A DNA stretch of 29,994 nucleotides. Origin: Caryophanales bacterium. Lineage in GTDB: Bacteria; Bacillota; Bacilli; Exiguobacteriales; Exiguobacteriaceae. A model generated the notes under the pieces. That model was not told the DNA's origin, did no database searches, and saw only the letters and a list, made by a program, of their open reading frames with translations. The translations under genes and the position numbers were made by a program. Position 1 is the first letter of the stretch; each line of letters opens with the position of its first letter. Shown piece by piece: positions 16,135-24,778 of this stretch. The DNA lies in the NCBI GenBank assembly GCA_902362975.1, contig CABIYO010000004.1, positions 69,265 to 99,258 on the forward strand, in the 5' to 3' direction.

Positions 16135-16845
16135 TCATTTGTTTAAAAACACGACCTCTCCTTGTTCATCAATTGTGTATCCTTGAGAATAAGCTGGGGC
16201 GAAAGGAGCATCTTTATAGAGCAAATAACGAATGTCTTCGCCTATTACCGGCGACTCATTCGACTTTTGAAGCGCTTCCTTCACATCTTCTCGATAGTCT
16301 ACAAACAGTTGTCCCGTGCCATCCACATAGATTGGAAGTTCACGGTCCGAATATGGACTTGGAATGAACGGCTCTTCCGTGACAAAGATTTTATCATAAT
16401 CGATCGTGAACTGATTCTTACCTAATGATCCGTCAAATGGGAACTTGCCTTCTTTTGCCCGAAACGCGTTGATGTTTGTTTGAAGTTGCTGCAACCGCTC
16501 AGACACACGCAAGTCAATCAACTTCACAGTCGGTTCCATCTCCACATCGACGAGGATATATTGGAACAACCCGCCACCTTCGAAACTATTCGCCGGTGGG
16601 TCCGCTAAATAACCGGGCACGAGACGAGCGAATTCAACTGGGTAACGCTCCATGAGAGGCGTTTCCGCCGGTTTTGTTTTGATTGGTAATACCCCAGATT
16701 GCTCACGATAGGCATCGACCGCACTTTGTACCGTATTCAACTGATCTTCATACGGGATATTGTTGGCCCGTTCTGAATCAGGAAACATACATCCAGCTAA
16801 CAGTGTCGTCAAAATCAAACTGATAGCGACAATCTTTTTTTTCAT
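16135..16845 (-). CDS. Putative lipoprotein, YphF-like
   Basis: A 236-residue secreted lipoprotein. The N-terminus MKKKIVAISLILTTLLAGC has a charged start, a hydrophobic core and the lipobox LAGC with the lipidated cysteine at residue 19. The mature part is soluble and mixed, with two segments, LNTVQSAVDAYREQSGVLPI and RLQQLQTNINAFRAKEGKFPF, that look like internal repeats of one motif (long helix, then a G-x-x-P turn). I do not recognise a catalytic motif. In B. subtilis the putative lipoprotein YphF holds this position between yphE and hbs, so orthology is likely from context. ATG 16845 has TGGAGGATAAATGTG upstream. Function is unknown. Confidence 0.78.
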   Translation of the reverse strand: MKKKIVAISLILTTLLAGCMFPDSERANNIPYEDQLNTVQSAVDAYREQSGVLPIKTKPAETPLMERYPVEFARLVPGYLADPPANSFEGGGLFQYILVDVEMEPTVKLIDLRVSERLQQLQTNINAFRAKEGKFPFDGSLGKNQFTIDYDKIFVTEEPFIPSPYSDRELPIYVDGTGQLFVDYREDVKEALQKSNESPVIGEDIRYLLYKDAPFAPAYSQGYTIDEQGEVVFLNK

Positions 16846-16850
16846 CACAT

Positions 16851-17051
16851 TTATCCTCCAGTCGGTCCTGAGACGACGACAAAAATCATGATAACAGTCC
16901 CAAATAAGAAAATGATGAAGGCAATCAGTCTGACGAGCGTAGCGAACCAACCGCTCAGTTTCGTATGACTGAGTGCGACCATTAATGCAGCGATGGCGAA
17001 AGCCCCGATCCCTGCGAATGATATCCACATTTTGATGAGTGACGGTGTCAC
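16851..17051 (-). CDS. Small membrane protein, YphE/DUF2768-like
   Basis: A 66-residue protein with two membrane segments, about IKMWISFAGIGAFAIAALMVAL and ATLVRLIAFIIFLFGTVIMIF. Size, topology and position next to gpsA and the YphF-like gene match B. subtilis YphE (DUF2768). Function is unknown. The start is a GTG at 17051 with AGGGGGATAGAC just upstream; the open frame continues 16 codons further but that part is not protein-like. Its stop is 5 bases before the lipoprotein start, so the two are co-transcribed. Confidence 0.75.
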   Translation of the reverse strand: MTPSLIKMWISFAGIGAFAIAALMVALSHTKLSGWFATLVRLIAFIIFLFGTVIMIFVVVSGPTGG

Positions 17052-17097
17052 GTCTATCCCCCTACTTTCTCTATGTTCTCCAGAATTCAAGTTTAGC

Positions 17098-17136
17098 AAA
17101 AAAAAGCGAGGAACTGAACGAAAACGTCAGTTCCTC
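17098..17136 (-). terminator. Intrinsic terminator of the der-gpsA transcript
   Basis: A perfect 10-bp stem GAGGAACTGA / TCAGTTCCTC (17108-17117 and 17127-17136) is followed on the minus strand by GCTTTTTTTTGC. It lies just after the gpsA stop. Confidence 0.92.
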
Positions 17137-17147
17137 TCTCAATCTGT

Positions 17148-18173
17148 TTATTCTTCAAAATGGAAAACTTGTTCCATCTCGTGTTTTTGTGGGCGTCTCA
17201 TCAATTTCTTCACTTCATCATGAGGACTTTTCCCTTCAAACAATACGTTATAGAGCGCCTCCGTAATCGGCATCTCCACACCCGCCTCTTTCGCAAGGGA
17301 GTGGGCCGCTTCACAGGCACGGACGCCCTCGACGACCATTCCCATGTTTCCGAGAACGTCTTCTAACTTTTCACCACGCCCAATGGCGTTACCGGCTCGC
17401 CAGTTACGGCTATGTTGTGACGTCGCTGTCACAATCAAGTCTCCAATTCCTGTCAATCCTGAGAATGAGGCCGGGTTCGCTCCAAGCTTCACGCCAAGTC
17501 GCGCAATTTCTACAATCCCACGAGTCATGAGGGCAGCTTTCGCATTATCCCCATAACCGAGTCCATCCGTCATACCTGCCGCTAGAGCGATGATATTTTT
17601 CAATGCTCCGCCATACTCGGCTCCTACGACGTCAGAATTCAAGTACACGCGGAACTGATCGTTTGTGAGGAGCTCCTGCACTTCATCCGCGACATCAAGG
17701 TCAGCACATGCGATTGTGATGGTAGTCGGTTTCCGAACCGCAACCTCTTCAGCATGAGTCGGTCCTGTTAATACACCGATTGCCCGACGTTTAGCCGGTT
17801 CGATTTCTTCGGCGATGATTTCTGAAAGACGTTTATGCGTTTTCGGTTCGATCCCTTTCGCGGCATGAACGATGGTGACAGGTTCCGTCAACAAGGTGTT
17901 CAATTCCTTCGAGACAGGACGAATCGCCGAACTCGGGACGACGAGAAAGACGATACTCCGACCGTCTAACGCCTCTTTCAAGTTCGTCGTCGCACGAATG
18001 GATTCAGGTAATGGCGCATCTTTCAAATAAAACGAGTTCGTATGTGACGAGTTGATTTCATCCACATGTTCTTGTTCACGTCCATAGAGCAGGACATCAT
18101 GGCCATTATCTGCTAACACGAGCGAGATGGCCGTTCCCCAGCTCCCTGATCCGATGACAGCTACGTTTGCCAT
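17148..18173 (-). CDS. gpsA: Glycerol-3-phosphate dehydrogenase [NAD(P)+]
   Basis: A 341-residue cytosolic enzyme that reduces dihydroxyacetone phosphate to sn-glycerol-3-phosphate for phospholipid synthesis. The Rossmann motif GSGSWGTAISLVLA is at residues 8-21, followed by VPSSAIR, the substrate-site segment GGALKNIIALAAGMTDGLGYGDNAKAALMTRG near residue 180, and GLTGIGDLIVT. ATG 18173 is preceded by ACGGGGGTGCCACTT; a GTG three codons earlier lies inside that site. It is 17 bases after der in the same direction, as in B. subtilis. Confidence 0.96.
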   Translation of the reverse strand: MANVAVIGSGSWGTAISLVLADNGHDVLLYGREQEHVDEINSSHTNSFYLKDAPLPESIRATTNLKEALDGRSIVFLVVPSSAIRPVSKELNTLLTEPVTIVHAAKGIEPKTHKRLSEIIAEEIEPAKRRAIGVLTGPTHAEEVAVRKPTTITIACADLDVADEVQELLTNDQFRVYLNSDVVGAEYGGALKNIIALAAGMTDGLGYGDNAKAALMTRGIVEIARLGVKLGANPASFSGLTGIGDLIVTATSQHSRNWRAGNAIGRGEKLEDVLGNMGMVVEGVRACEAAHSLAKEAGVEMPITEALYNVLFEGKSPHDEVKKLMRRPQKHEMEQVFHFEE

Positions 18174-18190
18174 AAGTGGCACCCCCGTTA

Positions 18191-19501
18191 TTAGTTTTTC
18201 TGACGAGCCACGATGTGAATCGGTGTCCCAGTGAAGTCAAATGCTTTACGGATTTGATTCTCTAAATAACGTTTATACGAAAAATGCAACAACTCAGGGT
18301 CGTTGACGAACAAGACGAAGGTCGGCGGCTCGATGGCCACTTGAGTTGCGTAGTTAATCTTCAATCGTTGTCCCTTATCCGTCGGTGTCGGGTTCATCGC
18401 AACCGCATCGACAATGACATCGTTCAATACGCTCGTCGAGATTCGACGGCGATGTGTTTCAGCCACTTGTTTGATTACAGGCAACAATGTCTGCAAGCGT
18501 TTTGACGTGAGCGCTGACAAGAAGACAACCGGCGCATAGTCGAGGAATAAGAATTCTTGACGAATCTTCTCTTCCATCTTCTTCATCGTCTTATCATCTT
18601 TTTCGACGGCATCCCATTTATTGACGACGATGACAATCGCCTTCCCGGCTTCATGCGCGAGACCAGCGACACGCTTGTCTTGCTCGATGATTCCTTCTTC
18701 CCCGTCGAGGACGACGAGAACCACGTTCGAGCGTTCAATCGCCTTTTGTGCGCGCATGACACTGTAGCGCTCTGTTGATTCATATACCTTCCCGCGTTTA
18801 CGCATACCTGCCGTATCGATGATGACATACTCCTTCCCGTCACGTGTGAACGGTGTATCAATCGCATCACGAGTCGTACCCGCAATGTTTGAAACGATGA
18901 CGCGCTCTTCACCGAGGATTGAGTTCGTCAAGCTTGATTTCCCGACGTTCGGGCGACCAATCAACGAGAACTGAATCACGTCGTCGTTGTATTCGTACTC
19001 GTCTTTTTCTGGAGCGAGTTCGAATACTCGGTCGAGTAAATCACCGAGTCCTAACCCGTGTGTACCCGAGATTGGGAACGGATCTCCAAATCCAAGAGAA
19101 TAAAACTCATACATGAGATCTCGCATTTCAAAGTTATCGACTTTGTTGACGGCAAGGACGATCGGTTTGTTCGAACGGAACAACAAGTTCGCGACTTCTT
19201 CATCAGCCGCCGTGATCCCTTCACGTCCATTCACCATGAAGATGATGACGTCCGCTTCATCGATTGCGAGCTCTGCCTGATGACGCATTTGAACGAGCAA
19301 CGGCTCGTCCCCTACTTCGATTCCACCTGTATCGATTAAATGGAACTTACGGTTGAGCCACTCTCCTGTGCCGTAAATACGGTCCCGTGTGACACCCGGT
19401 TTATCATCGACGATCGAGACACGATCACCGATGATACGGTTAAAAATTGTGGATTTTCCGATATTCGGACGGCCAACGATGGCCACTACTGGAATTCCCA
19501 T
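18191..19501 (-). CDS. der: Ribosome-assembly GTPase Der (EngA)
   Basis: A 436-residue GTPase with two tandem G domains and a C-terminal KH-like domain, essential for maturation of the 50S subunit. In the first domain [13 protein letters not shown] and NKVD are visible; in the second [13 protein letters not shown] and NKWD. The C-terminal part ends [12 protein letters not shown] 19501 has GAGGTGTTGTT upstream. It starts its own transcript, since the rpsA terminator lies about 100 bases upstream; a TATGAT hexamer is present in that gap on the minus strand, without a clear -35. Confidence 0.97.
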   Translation of the reverse strand: MGIPVVAIVGRPNIGKSTIFNRIIGDRVSIVDDKPGVTRDRIYGTGEWLNRKFHLIDTGGIEVGDEPLLVQMRHQAELAIDEADVIIFMVNGREGITAADEEVANLLFRSNKPIVLAVNKVDNFEMRDLMYEFYSLGFGDPFPISGTHGLGLGDLLDRVFELAPEKDEYEYNDDVIQFSLIGRPNVGKSSLTNSILGEERVIVSNIAGTTRDAIDTPFTRDGKEYVIIDTAGMRKRGKVYESTERYSVMRAQKAIERSNVVLVVLDGEEGIIEQDKRVAGLAHEAGKAIVIVVNKWDAVEKDDKTMKKMEEKIRQEFLFLDYAPVVFLSALTSKRLQTLLPVIKQVAETHRRRISTSVLNDVIVDAVAMNPTPTDKGQRLKINYATQVAIEPPTFVLFVNDPELLHFSYKRYLENQIRKAFDFTGTPIHIVARQKN

Positions 19502-19596
19502 AACAACACCTCACTAACTTTCTATCAAAATTTCATCATTTCATCATGTCGAAACGCAACTTACCTATCATATCACAGGCAAAATTAAGTGACCAT

Positions 19597-19627
19597 ACAA
19601 AAAGAAGCGGGAGCATGACTCCCGCTT
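19597..19627 (-). terminator. Intrinsic terminator of rpsA
   Basis: AAGCGGGAG pairs perfectly with CTCCCGCTT (19605-19613 and 19619-19627), with CTTTTTG following on the minus strand. It lies about 11 bases after the rpsA stop. Confidence 0.92.
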
Positions 19628-19638
19628 GAACGATCATC

Positions 19639-20787
19639 TTATTTAGAGTCGTCCGAAGAATCATCACCTGTCAATTCCGAGACAGAGAATCCTCCTTGGT
19701 CGCTATATTCATCAAGCAACGCTTGCTCATCATCTTGACGAGTCGGTTCAGATGTTTCGAGCGCACGCATCGACAATGAGATTTTCTTATCATCGAGATG
19801 AACATCGAGCACCTTCACCTTCACTTCTTGGCCTTCTGACAAGACTTCAGACGGCGTCGCGATGTGACGGTTCGCAATTTGCGAGATGTGTAGCAAACCT
19901 TCCACTTGTGGTGCGACTTCGACGAACGCGCCAAACGTCACGAGGCGTTTGACGGTTCCTTCGATGACATCTCCCGGTTGAATCTTCCCTTCGATGGTTT
20001 CCCATGGACCAGGTTGCGTCTCTTTGATGGAAAGTTTTACTTTTTCATTATCTAAGTCAAGCCCGAGTACTTTCACTTTGATACGGTCGCCTTCAGTTAC
20101 GACGTCGCTCGGCTTCTCGACACGACTATGGGCCATTTCCGAGATGTGAACGAGACCGTCCACGCCACCGATATCGACGAATGCACCAAAATCAGTCAAT
20201 CGTTGGACCGTTCCTTCGATTACTTGTCCGACTTCAAGCGATTCGAGCGTTTCCGATTTCTTCGCGCTCATCTCTTCTTCGACAACTGCTTTATGTGACA
20301 AGATGACGCGATTTTTTTCGCGGTCAATCTCGACGACTTTTACGGTAATTGGGTTATTCAAGTATGATGAGAAGTCTTCGACGAAGTGACTTTCGACAAG
20401 GGATGCAGGGATAAATCCACGGATTCCAATATCGACGACAAGACCACCTTTGACCTTATCTTTCACCATCACTTCAAACACTTCACCCGATTTGAATTTT
20501 TCAACGATACGATCCCATGCTGCTTCGGCATCGACGTCTTTTTTCGAAACGACTACTTCTTCATCCGTGACCTTTTTCACTTTGACAAGAATCTCGTCGT
20601 TCACTTGGAGTGATTCGTTTAAATCGTCTAGATGCATGCTTGATACTTCGCTAATTGGCAAAATCGCTTCGGTCTTATAACCGATATCGATCAGCGCTTG
20701 CTTATCCTCGATTTTGACGACTGTTCCGGTCACAATTTGACCACGATTAATTTCAAAATCAGGCATATCTTTCATTTCTTCGACCAT
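19639..20787 (-). CDS. rpsA: 30S ribosomal protein S1 homologue (YpfD-like), four S1 domains
   Basis: A 382-residue protein with four S1 RNA-binding domains. Their starts are seen at GQIVTGTVVKIEDKQALIDIG, GEVFEVMVKDKVKGGLVVDIG, GQVIEGTVQRLTDFGAFVDIG and GDVIEGTVKRLVTFGAFVEV, followed by an acidic, low-complexity C-terminal tail. The Gram-negative S1 has six domains; the four-domain form is usual in Bacillales, where it is not essential for translation in the same way. ATG 20787 is preceded by GAGGGGG about 11 bases away. A hairpin followed by T residues lies just upstream (20815-20839), see findings. Confidence 0.94.
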   Translation of the reverse strand: MVEEMKDMPDFEINRGQIVTGTVVKIEDKQALIDIGYKTEAILPISEVSSMHLDDLNESLQVNDEILVKVKKVTDEEVVVSKKDVDAEAAWDRIVEKFKSGEVFEVMVKDKVKGGLVVDIGIRGFIPASLVESHFVEDFSSYLNNPITVKVVEIDREKNRVILSHKAVVEEEMSAKKSETLESLEVGQVIEGTVQRLTDFGAFVDIGGVDGLVHISEMAHSRVEKPSDVVTEGDRIKVKVLGLDLDNEKVKLSIKETQPGPWETIEGKIQPGDVIEGTVKRLVTFGAFVEVAPQVEGLLHISQIANRHIATPSEVLSEGQEVKVKVLDVHLDDKKISLSMRALETSEPTRQDDEQALLDEYSDQGGFSVSELTGDDSSDDSK

Positions 20788-20814
20788 TCCAACACTACCC
20801 CCTCACGATGAGTA

Positions 20815-20839
20815 CAAAAAGGAGCGCCAAAGGCGCCTA
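20815..20839 (-). terminator. Terminator-like hairpin just upstream of rpsA
   Basis: On the minus strand AGGCGCC, loop TTT and GGCGCT form a GC-rich stem with a G-T pair, followed by CCTTTTTG. It lies 103 bases after the plsC stop but only 28 bases before the rpsA start. It may end the cmk-plsC transcript, or act as an attenuator in the rpsA leader. Confidence 0.7.
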
Positions 20840-20941
20840 CACCTAGTATAAATCTCTTATAATTCCGAGGATTTGTCAAGGCGTTATGAAAATTGTACCT
20901 TTATTGAAAGAAGTTTAAACCTCAATTCCACAATCCGTTTT

Positions 20942-21565
20942 TCACTTCGTGAATGAGTGCTTCAAGTAGAGGTCGGCAATCGTATTCATGATCAAGTCGG
21001 CCGCTTCTTGTGCACTCGCCTTGCGTGCTTTCAGTTCTGACAAGTCGATCGGCTTACCGATGACGACACGAAGTTTCGCACGAAACTTATATTTTCCAAT
21101 GATAGCAATCGGTAAAATGTGCGCATCCGAACGCATCGCGAAGAATCCGACACCGGCTTGCGCTTTCCCGAGCGTACCGTCTTTCGAACGCGTTCCTTCG
21201 GGAAAAATAGAGATGGCTTCCTCCTCTTTCAACTTTTGAAGCACGACACGAAGTGCTTGTCGGTCACCTTCCCCACGAGACACCGGAATTTGACCCGCCC
21301 GATTTAAGATGTGCTTCAGTACCGGGACACTAAAAAGTTCTTTCTTCGCAAAAAAGCGAAGAGGACGCTGTTTTGGAATCGCACAGACGAGTAACACCGG
21401 ATCCCAGTTCGACTGATGGTTCGAACAGACGAGCATCGACCCGTCCATCGGAACGTTCTCCCGTCCGATGAATTCGACCCGAAACGAAGCTCGTTGAATG
21501 ACGTTCACGACAGCTCTCGCCAATCGATACATGCCGAACGGTCCATTGTTCAATGGCTTACTCAT
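20942..21565 (-). CDS. plsC: 1-acyl-sn-glycerol-3-phosphate acyltransferase
   Basis: A 207-residue membrane-associated acyltransferase that makes phosphatidic acid from lysophosphatidic acid. The catalytic HX4D motif is in NHQSNWDP (about residues 49-56), and FPEGTRSKDG (about 118-127) is the glycerol-phosphate binding block. ATG 21565 has GAGGTGAAAGC upstream and overlaps the cmk stop by four bases (ATGA). It is coupled to cmk, the usual arrangement in this part of Bacillales genomes. Confidence 0.95.
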   Translation of the reverse strand: MSKPLNNGPFGMYRLARAVVNVIQRASFRVEFIGRENVPMDGSMLVCSNHQSNWDPVLLVCAIPKQRPLRFFAKKELFSVPVLKHILNRAGQIPVSRGEGDRQALRVVLQKLKEEEAISIFPEGTRSKDGTLGKAQAGVGFFAMRSDAHILPIAIIGKYKFRAKLRVVIGKPIDLSELKARKASAQEAADLIMNTIADLYLKHSFTK

Positions 21566-22236
21566 GCTTTCACCTCTTCAATTAATCGTTCAATCGCTTG
21601 AACCACTCCCTCAATGGATAACGTCGTCGTATCGAGGAAGTGGGCATCCTCTGCTTGACGTAAAGGTGCAACCTCACGTTCCGAATCGCGTTTGTCACGA
21701 AGCGCAATCTCTTCGATCAGTTGTTCATAGTCGCTCGGGATGCCTTTCGAGACATTTTCTTCATGGCGACGACGGGCACGTTCTTCGACCGAAGCGGTCA
21801 TGTACACTTTTAAGTCTGCATTCGGCAAGACATGTGTCCCGATATCGCGGCCGTCCATGACGACACCGCCTTCTTTAGCCAGATCACGTTGAAGGTCCAT
21901 CAAGGCAGCACGCACTTCAGGTTGACGTGCGACGAAACTGACGTTATTCGTCACTTCACTTGAGCGAATATCAGATGTCACCTCTTCCTCTCCGTCAAAT
22001 ACCCGTTGTCCCTCTTCAGACGGGACGAGACGAAGTGACATGTTCTCGATCATCTGAGCAAGTGCAGGTCCGTCCTCGAGCGCAATCCCTTCGTTCAAGG
22101 CGCGATACGTCACGGCCCGATAGATTGCACCTGTATCGATGTACACATACCCTAATTGTTTCGCAAGCGACTTGGCAATCGTACTTTTCCCGGCACCCGC
22201 CGGTCCATCTAAAGCAATTTGTAATGATTTTTTCAT
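21562..22236 (-). CDS. cmk: Cytidylate kinase
   Basis: A 224-residue P-loop kinase that phosphorylates CMP and dCMP. The nucleotide-binding loop is GPAGAGKST at residues 10-18, followed by YIDTGAIYRAVTYRAL and DGRDIGTHVLPNADLK. The start ATG 22236 matches the family N-terminus, but the bases directly upstream (CCCGTTTTGT) hold no Shine-Dalgarno sequence; a very strong one (GAGGAGG, near 22269-22275) lies on the far side of a hairpin at 22244-22267. It is 74 bases after ypfA and overlaps plsC by 4 bases. Confidence 0.96.
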   Translation of the reverse strand: MKKSLQIALDGPAGAGKSTIAKSLAKQLGYVYIDTGAIYRAVTYRALNEGIALEDGPALAQMIENMSLRLVPSEEGQRVFDGEEEVTSDIRSSEVTNNVSFVARQPEVRAALMDLQRDLAKEGGVVMDGRDIGTHVLPNADLKVYMTASVEERARRRHEENVSKGIPSDYEQLIEEIALRDKRDSEREVAPLRQAEDAHFLDTTTLSIEGVVQAIERLIEEVKA

Positions 22237-22243
22237 ACAAAAC

Positions 22244-22267
22244 GGGTATCGAGTGTTTCCGATACCC
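22244..22267 (-). promoter_or_regulatory. Hairpin between the Shine-Dalgarno sequence and start codon of cmk
   Basis: GGGTATCG and CGATACCC form a perfect 8-bp stem with an 8-base loop, beginning 8 bases upstream of the cmk ATG. On the minus strand the purine-rich GAGAGGAGGAGG overlaps its 5' side, and only GTTTTGT follows it. It could be a weak terminator for ypfA or a translation-control element for cmk. Confidence 0.6.
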
Positions 22268-22310
22268 TCCTCCTCTCGGTCATTAATCCCGAGAACATCA
22301 TATCAGTTTT

Positions 22311-22976
22311 TTATCTTGAAGAAAATACAGACCCTGTCCGCTTTCGCGCTTCAAGCTGAACACGGAAGCAGTATCGCAAAATCGTCTCTTGGTCACGAGG
22401 GGTCAAATCTTCGAATGCCAAAGAGAGTTCTTGCTTCACTTCCTGCTTATGGACGCGAACAAGGCGGCTCTTTATACGGAAAAGCTGAGGTGAACCTTTC
22501 TCGTCTTCAATTCTAAATACGACAACTAAGGATTCATTCACTTCGACCGGGGCACGGTTCGCGATGATTTTCATCCCACCTGCCGAGATGTCGAGGGATG
22601 TCGTTTCAAACGATTCGAAACTTTCCCCATCGGCTGCAAGAACGGTCACGTTAATCATTTCCGGAACACGTAAATATTCACGACGTTGAATCCGCTTGAT
22701 TTTCTTCTCGTCTGGCCACTTGAACGCATAACGTAATGTCATTTGAGCATCACTGATTCGCTTCACGACTTTCGTATCGAACGCGAACAGCTGATTGTCT
22801 CCTTGGAAGAAAAAGACCCGCATGGCCTCCTCTTCGTGTAAAAAAAACGTTTTGAGCGTCGTCACGTCACTTGGTGACTCAATCCATACGACTTGATCGG
22901 TGATGGCCGCAATTTTCGTTTTCCCCTCTGCACGCCCTTCCACTTCGATTCTCAATTCTTGACCTTCTTTCAACAT
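22311..22976 (-). CDS. ypfA: PilZ-domain c-di-GMP-binding flagellar brake protein, YpfA-like
   Basis: A 221-residue cytoplasmic protein with an N-terminal YcgR-like domain and a C-terminal PilZ domain. The c-di-GMP motifs are complete: REYLR at about residues 99-103 (RxxxR) and DISAGG at about 129-134 (DxSxxG). The B. subtilis orthologue YpfA (DgrA/MotI) binds c-di-GMP and slows the flagellar motor, so a link to motility control is likely. ATG 22976 follows GGGGAAGAGTCAGA. It begins 15 bases after prsW. In B. subtilis it is also between the prsW region and cmk. Confidence 0.93.
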   Translation of the reverse strand: MLKEGQELRIEVEGRAEGKTKIAAITDQVVWIESPSDVTTLKTFFLHEEEAMRVFFFQGDNQLFAFDTKVVKRISDAQMTLRYAFKWPDEKKIKRIQRREYLRVPEMINVTVLAADGESFESFETTSLDISAGGMKIIANRAPVEVNESLVVVFRIEDEKGSPQLFRIKSRLVRVHKQEVKQELSLAFEDLTPRDQETILRYCFRVQLEARKRTGSVFSSR

Positions 22977-22991
22977 TCTGACTCTTCCCCT

Positions 22992-23648
22992 TTATTTAAA
23001 TTGACGACGATTGGATAAGTTGGCCGCTCGCACGAGCAAAAGTGCTACGGTCCATAATATGACGATATAAAGCACAGCAGGAAGCTTTTGATTCGGTTCG
23101 AGTATCAAAATGAAATCAAACGTTCCATGGATGACGGTCGCGGAAAAGACCGCCATGAACAGCCAGAGCCGTTCGCGTGCCGAATGCTTCGCTCGCCCCA
23201 AACAGTACCCCATCACGACAGCGAATAAAGCGTGCCCGCTCACAGGCAGGATTGCTCGCCAAATCGCAATTTCTAACGAATCGTACACCCATAAGTATAA
23301 AAAATTCTCTAAAGTCGCAAAGCCTAATGAGCAGGCGACCGCATAGAGAATCCCGTCGTAGTAATCATCAAAGACTTTATGTATATATATTGTATAATAA
23401 ATCATAAACCATTTAAAAAACTCTTCAAGCAAGGCAGTGGCAACATATGCCTGCCAAAACGGTCCAGTAAGCACTCCCTCTTCTACGAACGCATATTGGA
23501 TAAACATAATCGGGAACACGAGAACGGCTCCGGCCACGAAAGAACGAATCACATATCCGAGCGGTTCTGCCTCTAACTCATGGCGCAGATAGAAGTAGGA
23601 AAGAAGGGCGAGCCCAGGTGCAACCGCAGACAAGGCGATTGCGATCAT
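22992..23648 (-). CDS. prsW: PrsW-type intramembrane protease
   Basis: A 218-residue polytopic membrane protease. It has about seven hydrophobic segments and the family motifs EEFFK (near residues 75-79), SGHALFAVVMG and HGTFDF, which hold the acidic and histidine residues thought to bind metal. In B. subtilis PrsW makes the first cut in the anti-sigma factor RsiW. The start ATG 23648 has AAGGAGA 8 bases upstream; the frame extends 11 codons further without a site. In B. subtilis sleB and ypeB lie between prsW and ypfA; here prsW and ypfA are adjacent. Confidence 0.92.
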   Translation of the reverse strand: MIAIALSAVAPGLALLSYFYLRHELEAEPLGYVIRSFVAGAVLVFPIMFIQYAFVEEGVLTGPFWQAYVATALLEEFFKWFMIYYTIYIHKVFDDYYDGILYAVACSLGFATLENFLYLWVYDSLEIAIWRAILPVSGHALFAVVMGYCLGRAKHSARERLWLFMAVFSATVIHGTFDFILILEPNQKLPAVLYIVILWTVALLLVRAANLSNRRQFK

Positions 23649-23755
23649 GATGCATCTCTCCTTTCTTTTCCTAGCATACACTGAATTGTCTGAAAGAAAA
23701 AGTAGAGAACGCCTAGAAAATGGAAATCTTCATAAAAATAATTTGGAGGTCACTT

Positions 23756-24727
23756 ATGAATCATTTATTACTGATCCACACCGGCGGTACCATCGCCATG
23801 TTACAATCCGGCACAGGACACGTCGAACCGAGCGACGTCAATCCAATCGACGCCACCCTTCCGAAAGCGACGGACATTGCTCACATTACGACAAAACACT
23901 TTTCAAATATCCCGTCACCTCACATGACCCCAGAGAAAATGCTTGAATTGGCACAGTTCATCCAACATGAACTGACACAAGACACGTATGACGGGGTCGT
24001 CATCACGCACGGTACCGATACATTAGAAGAGACGGCTTACTTCTTACAAATCACCCTCGGCTCTCCTGTTCCAATCGTGTTGACGGGTGCGATGCGCTCC
24101 TCGAACGAGGTCGGTTCGGACGGGGAATTTAATTTGATCACAGCACTTCGCGTCGCCAAGAGCGAAGCTGCTCGTGGAAAAGGTGTGCTCGTCGTCTTCA
24201 ACGGTGAAATCCATTCGGCATTCAACGTGACTAAAACGCATACATCTTCAGTCGACACATTCAAGTCTGTACACTTTGGTAACGTAGGCATGGTCACAAA
24301 GGACCACGTACTCATCTATAGCCAACCGGCGACGAGACAGCCGAAGATGATTCCGTCCATCTCAAAACGTGTAGCGGTATTGAAAGTCGTCGCAGGCATG
24401 GAACCGGATTTACTCGAATCTGTAATCACGCTTGGATACGACGGACTCGTCCTCGAGGTGTTAGGACAAGGGAATGTTCCGCCGTCCCTCTTATCCGCAC
24501 TCGAACATTTAGTCAAAGAGATTCCCGTCGTAATCGTCAGCCGTTGCTTCAACGGAATCGTTCAAGATGTTTACGGTTACGATGGGGGTGGCAAACAACT
24601 GAAAGAGATGGGTGTCATTTTTTCAAACGGATTGAATTCACAAAAAGCTCGTTTACGACTTCTCGTTGAACTCGAGTCTGGCTCATCCCAATCAGTCTTG
24701 GAACATAGTTTTAGTTTTCAGCAATAA
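23756..24727 (+). CDS. ansA: L-asparaginase, type I
   Basis: A 323-residue asparaginase that hydrolyses L-asparagine to aspartate and ammonia. The two catalytic threonines are in HTGGTIAM (residues 7-14) and VVITHGTDTLEETAYFL (about 78-94). No signal peptide is present, so it is cytoplasmic. ATG 23756 follows TTGGAGGTCACTT; the open frame 12 codons upstream has no site. It is transcribed divergently from prsW and precedes ypdA by 51 bases. In B. subtilis nothing similar lies between prsW and ypdA, so this gene has a different local history. Confidence 0.94.
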   Translation: MNHLLLIHTGGTIAMLQSGTGHVEPSDVNPIDATLPKATDIAHITTKHFSNIPSPHMTPEKMLELAQFIQHELTQDTYDGVVITHGTDTLEETAYFLQITLGSPVPIVLTGAMRSSNEVGSDGEFNLITALRVAKSEAARGKGVLVVFNGEIHSAFNVTKTHTSSVDTFKSVHFGNVGMVTKDHVLIYSQPATRQPKMIPSISKRVAVLKVVAGMEPDLLESVITLGYDGLVLEVLGQGNVPPSLLSALEHLVKEIPVVIVSRCFNGIVQDVYGYDGGGKQLKEMGVIFSNGLNSQKARLRLLVELESGSSQSVLEHSFSFQQ

Positions 24728-24778
24728 CCTTGCGCAACTGCGCCCCCTTCCATACAATGAGCAAAGAGGTGATATTCA

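Noticed and set aside
24728..24778. Terminator between ansA and ypdA
   Set aside because: Only a 4-bp GCGC repeat is present and there is no T run.
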